Source: Crambe crambe
Taxonomy: Eukaryota > Porifera > Demospongiae > Poecilosclerida > Crambeidae
Assembly: GCA_963924555.1 (NCBI GenBank)
Contig: OZ004585.1
Location: 5,593,488 to 5,657,487 of the forward strand
Direction of reading: 5' to 3'
DNA length: 64,000 nt
Shown: positions 22,068 through 32,545 of the stretch, in pieces
Layout of the letters: each line of letters begins with the position of its first letter
Numbering within the stretch: position 1 is the stretch's first letter
The notes under the pieces: model-generated
Database searches by the model: none
Told to the model about the DNA's origin: nothing
Seen by the model: the letters and a program-made list of their open reading frames with translations, nothing else
Program-made: the position numbers and the translations under genes

Positions 22068-22814
22068 AACTAGCTATTGATGTACCAAATATATTATGCA
22101 GTGGATACCCAGCCGTGTACCAGCATCTGGAGTTTTTCTTCTTCTTGGAGTGCCAGCAGGACAACAATTGGTGAGCAAACAAGCAGTTGGTGAAATTGTA
22201 CTTTGACTAATTATTGGCTAAGATATTGCAGTAGTTGTGGCAGCTGCATACACAGGAGGCTGTATAATGCTTACCACAAGCATTTAGAAAACATAGGCCT
22301 CTATGACAAAATGCCGCTCTAGCTGTTTGTTTAAGTGCTATGGGCATGTTTCATTGTGGGGTCAAAGGTCAAATGAACATTACACATGTATTACTAGGGC
22401 AATGTGCAACATTAATTTTGACAGCTGAGCAAGCAAGTTAGTGCTACAACTCTTTAAAAGATTTTGCTTTTGTAGTATATACTGTCCATTGCAGGTTAGT
22501 TGTCAGGAAGGTTTGGGGAATAGGTGGATACATTTTGTCCTATGATTTACACAACTGCATGGATTGTATAGGACATGAAAGGATCAGGTTTCTTAGGTCC
22601 TTGTAAGCCACTACCTATTTCTCATTCCTTATGGACAACCATCCTGAAATCTACAGTATATACTACAATTTCAATCAGTCATGACCTGAGAGTCAGCTTG
22701 CTTGCTGTGCTCGCTCGCTGCAATTAACTATGCCCACTAGCTATTGACATACCAAATATAATATTTATTCTTACAGACCATGCCCACTAGTATATTTCCC
22801 CCATAGACGAGCCG
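22068..22814. repeat. Diverged repeats with GAGCAAGC and CAGCTGCATAC motifs
   Basis: Text such as GGTCAAAGGTCAAA, CTAGGGCAATGTGCAACAT and GGCAGCTGCATAC recurs at 21121-21310 and at 51180-51540. The block is a patchwork of one repeat family with no gene and no clear termini. Confidence 0.4.
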
Positions 22815-23890
22815 TCGAATAAATATAAGTTAGACAACGAGACCTAGGGATATATAATAGTTAGATGAGACCTAGGGATCTAAATAACTTAGATCCCGTT
22901 TGTCAAGTTGCCTAGCTTATTTAGAACATAGCAATATAATTTTGGAACTTAGACTAAAGTAGAAAGGCTTCAAATGAATCACTAAAGTTAGCTAGTCAGC
23001 CATGAAAGCTTCGTGCACGGAAAAATCCAGCAGCTAAAAATCACCAGAACTAAGGTAGGCTTTCTAGCTTATACGCTTGAAAACTAACTAAGCTTTCTAC
23101 GCTACCTTCGGTACCTTGTTACTCTTTTCTAGGCTTTAGTTAGTACTCACTAGCATCAGGAGGCGAGAAACTAATGCATAATGGTTTTTGACAAGTCTTC
23201 TAATACATGCCCACCAGGTGGGGTTGATTGGTTACTATGACAATATTTCTAATTGCTGCCCACCACAGGGTACTAAATATATGTTAGACACCGAGACCAA
23301 GGGATCTATGGTTGATTTAGAAACCTGAAAGCCCTGGGCTGTAGCGTCCTGAGCGCAGCGAGGGGACCTGAAGGTTTCTAAACAGACCGTAGATCCCGTT
23401 GGTCGAGGTGTCTAACTTATTTAGACTATAGCCAATCACTGGAATTACCTCAACATGCACTTGGAAACAATAACCATGCAACAAACAGGAATCAGAGCGC
23501 ACCTAGAAACAATAACCGTGGCCACCGCGATGCGTTGCTAGAATTGGACCAATTGGAATGACCATCTTTACCGGGTTTTCTAAGTGCCAGCAGCACTTAG
23601 CGAACCCGCTCGGGAGGGACTCTATGGGATTTAGAGTCCCTCTAACTGACCAATCAGGTAACTGGCATGTGACTAGCTATAGTCTAAGTGCCTTTAGCTA
23701 CAGTAGTAGGTTTACTAAGTGCCATAGGCTCTTAGTAAACCCTGGTAGGTTACTAAAGAAAATAATGAGGTCTACCAAACAAGGTAACTGTTCTAAATCC
23801 CCATATTCAATGGTTACATACACATTCAATGGTATACTGTGCATGCACAGACTAGCCTAGTAACCTTTTTGGCAGACATTTCTGAAGTTA
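22815..23890. repeat. Repeat block containing two palindromic TTAGACA modules
   Basis: At 23284-23440 TTAGACACCGAGACCAAGGG and its inverted counterpart enclose about 110 bp, with a second inverted pair GGTTTCTAAA/TTTAGAAACC inside. A shorter relative lies at 22818-22915. The flank 23455-23580 (AACAATAACCGTGGCCAC) is the reverse complement of 34330-34440, so a larger composite unit exists in both places. No coding content. Confidence 0.5.
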
Positions 23891-24053
23891 ATAGGCAAGC
23901 TTAATTGAATCTTACAGTGGTATAGGGCCTGGTAGGCTTATCTAAACTGGTTCTTGGTGAGTATTACAGGTTCTCATAACAGCTTCCTACAGACATGTAT
24001 TTTTATATGATGGCTATAAACACTCCTTAGACTTGTTAGTTGTGACATAATTA

Positions 24054-25256
24054 TGTGACCTGATTTGCGAAAACCAGCCACTCAGCAACAAAATCAATAA
24101 TGTGATAGGCCAACATTTAGTCAGTTGACCTAAAATTTAAGTCAAATTTTTTTTGTAGCACAATTGACAACTACGATCCTTGAACAAACAACAGACAAAC
24201 TTTTGGAGCTCAGACTAAAGTACAAAGGCTTCAAATGAAGCGCTAAAGTCAGCTAGCAGCCATGAAAGCTTCGTGCATGGAGATTCCAACAGCAAAAAGC
24301 CATGTGGAAAATCATCAGAACTAAAGTAGGCTTTTAGGCTAGGCTTTTAGGCTTATGCGCCCTCCATGTGAGGTGACCCATGGCAGTGTGATGTAGGGGA
24401 ATGTACATGTGTATGTGTATAATTTGTATCACCATGTGTAATGAATGTATGTATGTATGTATGTATGTAATTCTGTAATCACCACATGCCCTTTATGTTC
24501 TGTATCATCTTGTGTATGTGTTAATCCTTGTTCCTGCATGTTCTAATCATTATTGTGTCACCTCTCATCAATGTCTTATGTGTGTGTGAATAGGTTGTAT
24601 GTGTTGACGAACTCAGGTTCTAGAACCTTCCATGACTGTTCTATTTATAGTGTGTGTGTTTAGTTTGATGAGGTGAAGAGTATAAAAGTAACCATCTCAT
24701 TTCTGTCAGTCGATTTTTGTCCTACTTCAGTGAATAATAATTTAATACTTATCTATTCCTGATCCTGTGCTGGGTAAAACTAGCTGGGGCCATAGACAGA
24801 ATCCTGGTGGCAGCAACCCTCTTACGTGGCGGCAACTGACAGAGCTTAAACCCTCCAGCTCATCCCCCCACACGCTCGGAAATATGAACTGACTAAGCTA
24901 CCTTCGATACCTTATTTCTCTTCCCTGAGCTTCGGTTGGTGCTTCTTAGTGCCAGAAGGCAAGGAACTAGCCTCTTTCTAACTTTAGTTCGAAACTCCGC
25001 CCATCATCTTTGCCATACAATTTTTTTAGTGCACGGGCGTGTCCAGAAATAATTTTTACGTAGCTTACTCAGCTTTTTCAGAAACGCTAATGGACGCTTC
25101 TTGAAACTTCTAAGAGTTGTTCCTTGGGCATTATAGAAGCTACAGCTTTGAAATTTGCGCAATGGAGAGCCTAGGGGGCATTGATAATGAATTTCATCTT
25201 AACCAAAAAATTTAATTTTCGCTGAGTGGCCGGTTTTCGCAAATCCGGTCACATAT
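24054..25256. mobile_element. 1.2 kb element with ~32 bp terminal inverted repeats
   Basis: The left end ATGTGACCTGATTTGCGAAA (continuing ACCAGCCACTCAGC) is matched by the inverted right end GCTGAGTGGCCGGTTTTCGC (continuing AAATCCGGTCACAT) with very few mismatches. The empty site is seen in the sister repeat at 51690. The inside has no transposase. It holds a (GTAT)n run at 24446-24470 and a stretch that may be an LTR (24400-24812). Confidence 0.6.
24400..24812 (+). mobile_element. Possible solo LTR (weak)
   Basis: A TATA-like box (TATAAAAG) at about 24690 is followed 130 bp later by AGAATCC and TGGTGGCAGCAAC, an arrangement like LTR promoter, end and primer-binding site. There is no matching second copy or coding part. 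It may be a fossil solo LTR within the 1.2 kb element; the call is weak. Confidence 0.2.
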
Positions 25257-25340
25257 GTTGTGCACTGTAAGAATAAATCACTTATTACACTTATCAGCTG
25301 TGAGATATGGCTGAGATATTTCGCCTTCCCACATGTCATA

Positions 25341-26574
25341 TTGACTCTTGTAATGGAATTATTGTAGGTAGCTAGCTACTTGGATTATTCAAGCTATAAT
25401 TATACTCTTCCCCTACCTTCTACTCTTCCTGATTACATGGAGTGTATACATACAGTCAGGGATGATAAAAAACAGTGTACAAAGAAATAAAGAAACAAGG
25501 GAAGAAATTGTCATATTGCACTTTAAGGAGTTAGTTGTGACCAGACTGAAAGGTGAGTATGTGACAGTATAGAGTATTTGAATGTTACTAACTACTCTCA
25601 GAAAAGCTTGTCTTGGAATTTTAATATTATTCATTGAACATGTTGCATATAGCTGATCAGCTATAGCAGGATCTGGTGGGGATGGAGAGCCTGTCTCCGA
25701 GTATGCTGGAGGAGTTTCTGAAAATGATTTTTCCCTTATAATTATGGTCATCAGGGGAGAATATTTGAATGTTCTAACTACTCTCAGAAAGCTTGTCATG
25801 GAATTTTTTTTTTTTTTTTTGCATGTTATAATGATATTCATTGACCACATTCCACATTTCAAACCCAACAAGCTTTTCAGAGAGTAGCCAGCAGAACTTG
25901 TGAGCTATGTAACAGCATGGCTGGCATTCTGCACCTAGCTGCCATTCAGCGCCCAACCATATGGCGCTGTGCCTGCCCCCCTGCCCTGCATGGGTGAGTT
26001 AAATCACGATGTGTGTAGACTGGTTGTATCCTTAGCTATTGGGTGGGTTGTATTCTGCACCTAGCTGTCCTGCCATTCAGGGCCCTACCATTTAATGCCC
26101 AACAATATGGTGCTGTGCCTGTCCGGCTGCCCTGCGTGGGTGAGCTAAACCACAGTGGTGGGTGACTTTTAGACTGAAAGATAGTTTGGGTACGAGTCTA
26201 TCTAGCCACACCCATCTTTAATCGGTGCATGCTATGCCTACCACTAATTAATATCATACCCACTGACCACACCCCATTATAATAATTTTACCACAAGAAT
26301 GCAAAAATAAAAAGGAACACTAGAGTTACTGTCAGAAGGAAAGCTGGATGAAAATGCCATGTTTCAGTAGCTAGCAGCTGGACAGGTGATATGCATTCAT
26401 GCAAGACCTAGTACATACATGCATCATGTGTTATTTACATGTTGACAGTAATGAGAATGTGTAGTAATGCTTGAGCATTGCAGCAAGAGTAAGGCCTCAG
26501 GCACCAACCTCAGGTTAAACCACAGGTTAGTGGCATAGTTATTATAGCTGTCTGGACCACTTCCTGTGACAAAC
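25341..26574. repeat. Two small local duplications, no gene
   Basis: A unit with AGTATTTGAATGTT and CTACTCTCAGAAA occurs at 25565-25650 and again at 25757-25870. A second unit (GCACCTAGCTGCCATTCAG.. TGGCGCTGTGCCTG.. GGGTGAG) occurs at 25933-25995 and 26054-26150. The rest is AT-rich spacer up to the DIRS element. Confidence 0.5.
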
Positions 26575-26649
26575 AATCCCAGAATGGCTAAGGCTGCTTG
26601 CAGCTGAGTGCTATTCTGGATTGTATGAGGAGGGTGGAGGCGAGATCAA

Positions 26650-26753
26650 CCTGTCCTTTGCATTGTCCTAACAATAGCTCCTGTTGGTAATAATCGTCAA
26701 ACTCACAAACTCAGTCATACAGGGCCCTGGCCCCACCCACTAATCAGTCCTTG
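26650..26753. repeat. DIRS left terminal inverted repeat
   Basis: Pairs with 31505-31617 in inverted orientation; landmarks are GACAATGCAAAGGACAGG and GGGCCCTGGCCCCACCCAC. The right repeat lies immediately before the first frame of the element. Confidence 0.85.
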
Positions 26754-26830
26754 AAACAGTTAACATTATTGAAAGAAAAAAATCATAGATATAGAGTCAT
26801 GAACAATGTAGGGAGGGTTTGGGTGGGCAG

Positions 26831-26946
26831 GACAGGTTGATCTTGCCTCCACCCTCCTCATACAATCCAGAATAGCACTCAGCTGCAAGCAGCCTTAGCC
26901 ATTCTGGGATTGCACTTCGGAGGGCTTCGGCTCGATCAACCTGTCC
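26831..26946. repeat. DIRS internal complementary region
   Basis: The first about 75 bp are complementary to the extreme left edge of the element and the last about 38 bp to the extreme right edge, joined through ATT. This fused layout is diagnostic of the DIRS replication model. Confidence 0.85.
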
Positions 26947-27509
26947 TTCGCATGTTCGTAGCCCAAAACTCCTTCTCCAAAATTCCTGGCATTTTTCTCT
27001 GCCTCTTTAGGTCGGTAATAGAACCTGGAAAAAGTGTCCTCCTTGGACCAACCAGCTCTGTTCAAGATCTCCTGAATTGAGACTCCCGACATTGCTGCAG
27101 CTGTAGCTGCTGCTCCCCTTGAGGAGTGAGCATTATACTCTCCCAATCCTGCTCCTCTCAAGGTGTCCTTGATCCACCTCGCTATTGATGAGGATGTTAC
27201 AGGTCTATATGGAGAGACTGTCGGCAGGAACAGCCTCTCTGACTTCCTGTGGCCACTTATAACTTGCTCGTACACTTGGAGGCATGTCACAGGGCACAAG
27301 GATTTCTCTCGAAATCCTGCTATGAACACTTCTTGTGTTCTAAAATTCCCCTGTCTTGCTTGTTTTGCCAAGCCAACACATTGCAAGACTATCCCATCTT
27401 GAGTGTGTTTACTTCCTCTAAGGGAGAGTCTCACCAGGTCTGAAGCTCTGTGAGCCAGCACTAGGGCTAGCAAGATTGCCACCTTCTTGGTGATCTGTCT
27501 CAGGGACAA
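26895..27509 (-). CDS. DIRS tyrosine recombinase domain
   Basis: The 204-residue frame shows the tyrosine recombinase fold: an Arg in HRASDLVRLSL, the HSSRG motif (His and Arg of the active site), a GW segment NRAGWSKEDTF, and the terminal SRFYYRP with the nucleophilic Tyr. It joins the circular DNA intermediate to the genome in DIRS elements. Its 3' end overlaps the internal complementary region, as in DIRS-1. It is the fossil's last protein; the frame shown may lack an N-terminal part. Confidence 0.8.
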   Translation of the reverse strand: MSLRQITKKVAILLALVLAHRASDLVRLSLRGSKHTQDGIVLQCVGLAKQARQGNFRTQEVFIAGFREKSLCPVTCLQVYEQVISGHRKSERLFLPTVSPYRPVTSSSIARWIKDTLRGAGLGEYNAHSSRGAAATAAAMSGVSIQEILNRAGWSKEDTFSRFYYRPKEAEKNARNFGEGVLGYEHAKDRLIEPKPSEVQSQNG

Positions 27510-27732
27510 TTTCTCATTATCTCCCCAGCCCCTAACATGAGCTAGTAACTGTGCTACATTCCATGTTTGGGAGTACCTCGGCTGTGGAGGGCGGAGGTTA
27601 AATGCACCTTTTAATAGTCTTGAGACTAAAGGGTGCTATCCCACCTGAAAGCCTTCAATTGGTAAGTAGGCTGAAGATAATGCTGATCTATAACAGTTGA
27701 GAGAGCGATATTGCTTACCCTTCTCGAACTCG

Positions 27733-29979
27733 TCAGCTAAGAATGCCAATATAGATTGGATTGGATATCTGCCGAAAAGGCACAGGTATTTCTGATCCTA
27801 CACCATTCTTCCCATTTCCTCCATGCCGAATTGTAGTTTGCATTTGTTTTCTCCCTCCACGAACACATGATGAGTTCGATAGCCTTTTCTGGAATTGAAT
27901 CTGACTGGAAACGTCTCCTGAGACCTTACATGCGGCCAACTGCAATTGATTGTTCATTGCTACTGGGCAGTCGCAATTCGGTGATGGGATGAGTACATTC
28001 CTGCCCACTGGGAGTAGCAGTGGCAGATCGATCAGTGAATCCAGAATTACTGGGAACCAGGGCTGTGATGTCCACAGGGGGGTGATCAGGACTATAGTCG
28101 CCCTTTCTGCCTGCACCTTCTGCAATACCCTGATGATCAGGCACCAAGGTGGATGCGCAAAGCTCATCCTCCCTGCCCAAACCTGCGTGAATGCATCCGT
28201 TGCTGCCGCTTCTGGGTCTGCCCGCCAGCTGAAGAAATGTTCCAGCTGCGCTGAAAAGCGTGAAGCAAAGAGGTCCGTTTGTATTGGTCCCCACCACTCG
28301 TCTATCACTGTGAACAATTCCGGATTCAACATCCAATCTGTTCGGTCCCTCAGATGTCTGGATAGAAAGTCTGCTGTGACGTTCTGCTTCCCTGGTAGGT
28401 GTTGAGCCTTGATTTCTATCGAACAATATATGCGCCAATTCCATATTTCCTTTGTGAGGGCTGTAAGAGGATCTGATCTTGTCCCCCCCCCCCCCCCCCC
28501 CATCTTGTTCACATATGCTGCAACGGTCATATTGTCCGACAATATCTGGACTGACTGCACATGTGTCTGCTTCAGGAATGCCTTCAGGGCATAAAATACT
28601 GCTAGGAGCTCTAGCCAATTGATATGTTGCTTTCTCTCCTCCAGACTCCAGCATCCTCCTGTCATCTCTCCCTGGGAGGAAGCACCCCATCCCATGCATG
28701 ATGCATCCGTTTCTATGGTAACCTCTGGGTTGGGTTGAAGCATCCTCTTCCCATTCCATTTGGGTAGGTTGTCCGACCACCAAGCTAGGTCCTCTCTGGC
28801 TTCCAGAGACATCTTGATGTCCCCATCGTAGCCCCTTACCCGCAAGGCTCTGTGCTTGAGCCTTTGCAAGCTTCTGTAGTGTAGTGGGGCTGGGTGCACT
28901 GCCAGTATTGCTGCTGATAACTTGCCCAGGAACTGGGCTAAGATTCTTGCTGAAACTTCGTCCTGCTTCAGTAACTTCCTCGCTTGCTTCCTGATTTCCT
29001 CCAACTTCTCCTTGGGGAGTCTCAGCTCCCTCCTGATCGAGTCTATTATGAAGCCCAGGAACTCCAGTATCTGGGCGGGCTCTAAATGGGACTTTGGAAA
29101 GTTGATCAGGAAACCTAAACCCTGCAGCAAAGTCACTACCATTGCTGTATGCTTCTGGAGTACTGTTTTGGACTGCTCCATTAACAGTATGTCGTTCAGG
29201 TATATCACGCAACGGACTCCCTTCTGTTGGAGGTAATTTACAACCGGACGAAGAAGCTTTGTGAAGACTCTTGGGGCTGTGGAAAGCCCAAAGGGGAGGC
29301 ATCTGAACTCGTAAGCCTTGTCCCTCCATATAAACCTCAGAAACTTGCGATGCTTCTGGTGAATGGGGACTGCGAAATATGCATCTTTGAGGTCTATGCG
29401 GGTCATCCAGTCTCCTTCCCTCAATAATTCCCTTACCACCTGAATACCTTCCATCTTGAAGTGCTGGTATGCCATGAAGTGATTCAAGGGCCTGAGGTTG
29501 ATGACTGGTCTGAACTTTCCTCCTTTCTTTGGTACTACAAAGATTCTTGAATAGAAACCCTCTGTCGACCTCTCCACTTGATACACTGCTCCTTTCTCCA
29601 GGAGGGATTCCACCTCGTCTGAGATAATGGAAGCTGTTGTTCCTCCCGACTTGGTAATAGGTACGGAATGTTGTACCGGCACTCCAAGCAACTCTAGTTT
29701 GTAACCCCTCACAACTTCTAGTACCCATGGGTCTGAAGTTATCTCCTGCCAATTGGGGAGATGGTGGGATATTCTGCAAGCTTGTGTTGCCTGGGGAAAT
29801 ACATTGATTAAGCTTAATTCTTTTATAATTTCTTGAGTTAATGTTTTTGGTAAAGGGTCCTTTTCTACTTGTTCTGTTCTCTTTGTTGTTTGCTTGGCTT
29901 CCGGAACTTGTGGAAGATCTTTGGAGCTGGATCCAGGCATCCAAAGACTGATCTCCTGATGGGAGGTGTGGCGCCCCAA
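27733..29979 (-). CDS. DIRS reverse transcriptase / RNase H polyprotein
   Basis: The 748-residue frame has RT blocks in order: KGGKFRPVINLRPLN, RIDLKDAYFAVPI, FRCLPFGLSTAPRVFTK, the palm-strand region and EFLGFIID. These are followed by an RNase H part (ETDASCMGWGA, LSDNMTVAAYVN, AQHLPGKQNVTADFLSR) and a DIRS-type C-terminal extension (TDLFASR.. ) of about 150 residues. Together these copy the element's RNA to DNA. It overlaps the upstream gag-like frame by about 115 bp in another phase, a family habit. A C run interrupts base composition near 28490. Fossil. Confidence 0.82.
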   Translation of the reverse strand: MGRHTSHQEISLWMPGSSSKDLPQVPEAKQTTKRTEQVEKDPLPKTLTQEIIKELSLINVFPQATQACRISHHLPNWQEITSDPWVLEVVRGYKLELLGVPVQHSVPITKSGGTTASIISDEVESLLEKGAVYQVERSTEGFYSRIFVVPKKGGKFRPVINLRPLNHFMAYQHFKMEGIQVVRELLREGDWMTRIDLKDAYFAVPIHQKHRKFLRFIWRDKAYEFRCLPFGLSTAPRVFTKLLRPVVNYLQQKGVRCVIYLNDILLMEQSKTVLQKHTAMVVTLLQGLGFLINFPKSHLEPAQILEFLGFIIDSIRRELRLPKEKLEEIRKQARKLLKQDEVSARILAQFLGKLSAAILAVHPAPLHYRSLQRLKHRALRVRGYDGDIKMSLEAREDLAWWSDNLPKWNGKRMLQPNPEVTIETDASCMGWGASSQGEMTGGCWSLEERKQHINWLELLAVFYALKAFLKQTHVQSVQILSDNMTVAAYVNKMGGGGGGTRSDPLTALTKEIWNWRIYCSIEIKAQHLPGKQNVTADFLSRHLRDRTDWMLNPELFTVIDEWWGPIQTDLFASRFSAQLEHFFSWRADPEAAATDAFTQVWAGRMSFAHPPWCLIIRVLQKVQAERATIVLITPLWTSQPWFPVILDSLIDLPLLLPVGRNVLIPSPNCDCPVAMNNQLQLAACKVSGDVSSQIQFQKRLSNSSCVRGGRKQMQTTIRHGGNGKNGVGSEIPVPFRQISNPIYIGILS

Positions 29980-30506
29980 TTTGGATGGCGACCCTGGGGC
30001 TTTGGAAGGTTGAACCTCCTGTTGGGGTCGCCGCTCCCTGAAAAACGATGGTTGTAGTCTGTATTTTTCTTGGTTAGCCCCTTCAGGGCCGAGACATTGT
30101 CTGACATCTTCTTGGCTCTCTTGCCAAAGTCATCGCCAAACAAATATGCTCCTCTCTCCGGAAACTCCGCCTCTGCTAGCGGCCTCAGGTCCTTGTTGAG
30201 GTGTTTTAGAAGTGATCTTCTCTCAACATTGAAATGTGCTGATGCATTGCCTAGGAGAGCAAGATTAGACTTACAAACCAAGTCCACATCCACTTCTCTT
30301 CCTTGGCTCCTCTCATTGAGCATCCACACCAGTGGGCCTGCTGCATCTAATGCGAACCGCTGTAGCTTGCTCAAGAAGCTGTCATACGTCTTTGCTGTCT
30401 TGGGAACTAGGCATGACACCGATTCGTCCAGCTTTGGTGGATGGATTGGGTCACAGGCAGGGATAGAATACCTGTTCATAGTATCCTTTCGCTTCTCATT
30501 CTTCAA
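29865..30506 (-). CDS. DIRS second gag-like frame
   Basis: 213 residues with CLVPKTAKTYDSFLSKLQRF, LNERSQGREVDVDLVCKS and a basic, Pro/Gly-rich tail. A helical domain of this kind precedes RT in many DIRS elements and is thought to be gag-like. It overlaps the preceding frame by 4 bp, suggesting coupled expression. No enzyme motif seen. Fossil. Confidence 0.55.
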   Translation of the reverse strand: MKNEKRKDTMNRYSIPACDPIHPPKLDESVSCLVPKTAKTYDSFLSKLQRFALDAAGPLVWMLNERSQGREVDVDLVCKSNLALLGNASAHFNVERRSLLKHLNKDLRPLAEAEFPERGAYLFGDDFGKRAKKMSDNVSALKGLTKKNTDYNHRFSGSGDPNRRFNLPKPQGRHPNWGATPPIRRSVFGCLDPAPKIFHKFRKPSKQQREQNK

Positions 30507-31492
30507 TGGTTTAAGAGCAACTGACCGCAGGAACTTTCTAGTTTCTTCTGTTGGAGTGAAACTTCTCTTTGCTGGTGGTTGTCGCTCCTCCTCTCCTTCG
30601 TCGCTCTCGTCAGAGCTGCTAAGCAGCTCTCTCCTTTCCCTTCCAGAAATAAATGGATCAATATCGTCTCAGATACCTCTGTTGCTGATGAGGTAGAAGG
30701 ATCCTCCTCTGGCCTAGATCTCTTCCTGTTCTCCCTCGGTGATGTTGTTCTCACTGAGTCTATGGGAGGTTGATAAGCCCGAGGGTCTACTGGCCATGGG
30801 GGAAAACCTGGAAACATCCCTTGGTTCTGCCCATAGGATGGTGGGAATTGCCAATATCCTGTGTGTGGTGGGTATGGAGGTCGCACCTGACTTCCATAGG
30901 CTGCTGATGCATCTGCACCTGTCCATCCTGGATTGGCGTATCCTGCCCAACCCCACTGGTTCTGACCTGCTTGTGCAGAACTGGGTGTAGCATCATCAGC
31001 ACTACGACCTCTGCCCCTGTTGTTCCTTGTTTCCTTGCCGAGGTAGTTCCTGGCTTCATTGCTGAGGGTGTTCCTGGCTTCATTGCCAATATTGTTTCTG
31101 GCTTCATTGCCAAGATTGTACCTGGCTTCATTGCCATGACCGTTCCTGGCTTCATTGCCATAACCACTATTGGCTTCATTGCCTTGAATTGTCCTGGCTT
31201 CATTGCCAGTGCTAGGTACTAGACCATAGTAGGCTTCATTGCCTAGGTCCTGGTAATCTACATCGGAGCAGGCTTCATTGCCTGAATCTGGGTCAAGGTA
31301 GGCTTCGTTGATGTGGGATAGGCCATGTGGCACGTGGCCAGACCTACCCTGATTCCTACTCTGATTTCCCCCAGCTAACTCTTTCAAAGATGGCAAGAGG
31401 GCCTTAGCTAACTCCTGCATTACCTGAGGACAGCTTTTTAGCTCATCTAGCATCGATCCCGAAGGATTCTCTCTCTCACTGCGTTGAGCCAT
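30503..31492 (-). CDS. DIRS first gag-like frame with GNEAR repeats
   Basis: 329 residues. After a short helical start (SMLDELKSCPQVMQELAKAL) comes a run of about a dozen short repeats of the form GNEA-R/Y/N-x-x-x (31060-31320 in DNA), then a Gly/Pro/Tyr/Gln-rich low-complexity stretch and an acidic-basic tail. Probably a nucleic-acid-binding or assembly protein of the element. The repeat unit at DNA level is 21-27 bp around GGCTTCATTGCC. Fossil. Confidence 0.5.
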   Translation of the reverse strand: MAQRSERENPSGSMLDELKSCPQVMQELAKALLPSLKELAGGNQSRNQGRSGHVPHGLSHINEAYLDPDSGNEACSDVDYQDLGNEAYYGLVPSTGNEARTIQGNEANSGYGNEARNGHGNEARYNLGNEARNNIGNEARNTLSNEARNYLGKETRNNRGRGRSADDATPSSAQAGQNQWGWAGYANPGWTGADASAAYGSQVRPPYPPHTGYWQFPPSYGQNQGMFPGFPPWPVDPRAYQPPIDSVRTTSPRENRKRSRPEEDPSTSSATEVSETILIHLFLEGKGESCLAALTRATKERRSDNHQQREVSLQQKKLESSCGQLLLNH

Positions 31493-31644
31493 TTTTTTGT
31501 TGAAAGGACTGATTAGTGGGTGGGGCCAGGGCCCTGTATGACTGAGTTTGTGAGTTGACGATTATTACCAACAGCTGGAAAGGAGCTATTGTTAGGACAA
31601 TGCAAAGGACAGGTTGATCGAGCCGGAGCCCTCCGAAGTGCAAT

Positions 31645-32120
31645 AGATTATCAGTCTAGCTCTCTGTGACCCATGACAAAGCTCTCATGACAAAGCTCTC
31701 AATTCCGTGACTGTCACGGAAGATCCTCGACAGTTGGAGCCTAAGCTACCACGTATGTTGCGCAAAAAATGTGTGCAAAATTTTTTAAATAGTAAATTAT
31801 TATGACGAATAAAATTTCAATTCTTTATACCAATGGTGAAATAGACTAATTTTTCCCCCTGACGAAATTAACCCGCCCTATGGTATATATCAGTACATAA
31901 TTATTTATACATCTGCATAATTATGAGGGTGAAGGTCATCATCACTAGTGTGGGGCTTGCTTCACTCACTCCAATAAAGTTATCACTCAAATCCCCCAAT
32001 ACAACTGCTGCTGTACAGTTTGTGACTAATAACCTTAAAATTAATCTACAACTAGCTATAATGGACTTTTTTGTCACCAAATTCATTGAGCATAATTGTC
32101 ATAATTTCGAGCATGGCTAA
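31645..32120. other. Spacer, no gene recognised
   Basis: AT-rich; a direct repeat CATGACAAAGCTCTCA stands at 31672-31700. No conserved frame. Confidence 0.35.
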
Positions 32121-32122
32121 TA

Positions 32123-32545
32123 CCGTATACGGGTTAAATTTGGCGGTGTATTAAATTTGACGGTTTGGCGGTCTGTCTTGGAACCGCCAATAATAATGTC
32201 CGCCAATCTATACCTAAGGGGGGGGGGTGAGGCTCGAGTGTATCTTGTGCACGCAGCACTGCACGCTCAAGATGACTACTTACTTGATTAGCTAGCTAAT
32301 TTCATTTCCAGCTGTTTTGCGATCGTGATGGTCCGTTCTTGAAGAAGGAGGAAAGGGAGTGTTTCCTTGACGGAAGCTCAGTTAAAAGAGATAGATCGTG
32401 AAGTGTAAAGGACTAAGCAAACTAGCCAAAGAAAAAGAAAGGGAGCGTGCGCAATAATGCGCTGCCGCCAATAATAATGTCCGCCAAAAGCCCTTTTTGG
32501 TACAAATGCCAAATAAAACTCCCGCCAAAATTGACTCGTATACGG
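32123..32545. mobile_element. TA-flanked MITE with CCGTATACG ends
   Basis: The left end CCGTATACGGGTTAAATTTG (then GCGG) faces the right end CCGCCAAAATTGACTCGTAT (then ACGG), and TA stands on both outer sides (32121-32122 and 32546-32547). CCGCCAATAATAATGTCCGCC occurs twice inside in direct repeat. TA duplication points to a Tc1/mariner-like helper. Non-coding. Confidence 0.65.

Larger units (their letters stand above)
23920..25340. repeat. Repeat also present at 51560-51790, here split by a 1.2 kb insertion
   Basis: The text GTAGGGCCTGGTAGGC..ACAGGTTCTCATAACAGC..CACTCCTTAGACTTGTTAG continues directly into GTGCACTGTAAGAATAAATC at 51700, but in this copy the two halves are separated by the element at 24054-25256. 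The comparison shows the pre-insertion state. Confidence 0.6.
26575..31644 (-). mobile_element. DIRS-type retroelement with inverted termini and internal complementary region
   Basis: About 5.07 kb, read on the minus strand: gag-like frame, a second gag-like frame, reverse transcriptase/RNase H, tyrosine recombinase. The termini are inverted repeats (about 26650-26753 against 31505-31617). Between the recombinase and the left terminus, 26831-26946 is complementary to both outer edges joined end to end (left edge 26575-26660, right edge 31607-31644), which is the internal complementary region that defines DIRS elements and templates the circular intermediate. AAT stands at both outer ends, fitting integration by recombinase without target duplication. 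Overlapping frames are usual for the family. It looks largely whole with few visible breaks, so probably fairly young. Treated as a fossil. Confidence 0.88.

Noticed and set aside
24430-24475. CRISPR-like array
   Set aside because: It is a plain (GTAT)n microsatellite; there are no spacers, and the genome is eukaryotic.
27926-29944. 672-codon minus-strand frame inside the DIRS element
   Set aside because: Shadow of the RT/RNase H frame in another phase; lacks conserved motifs, which are all in the 27733-29979 frame.
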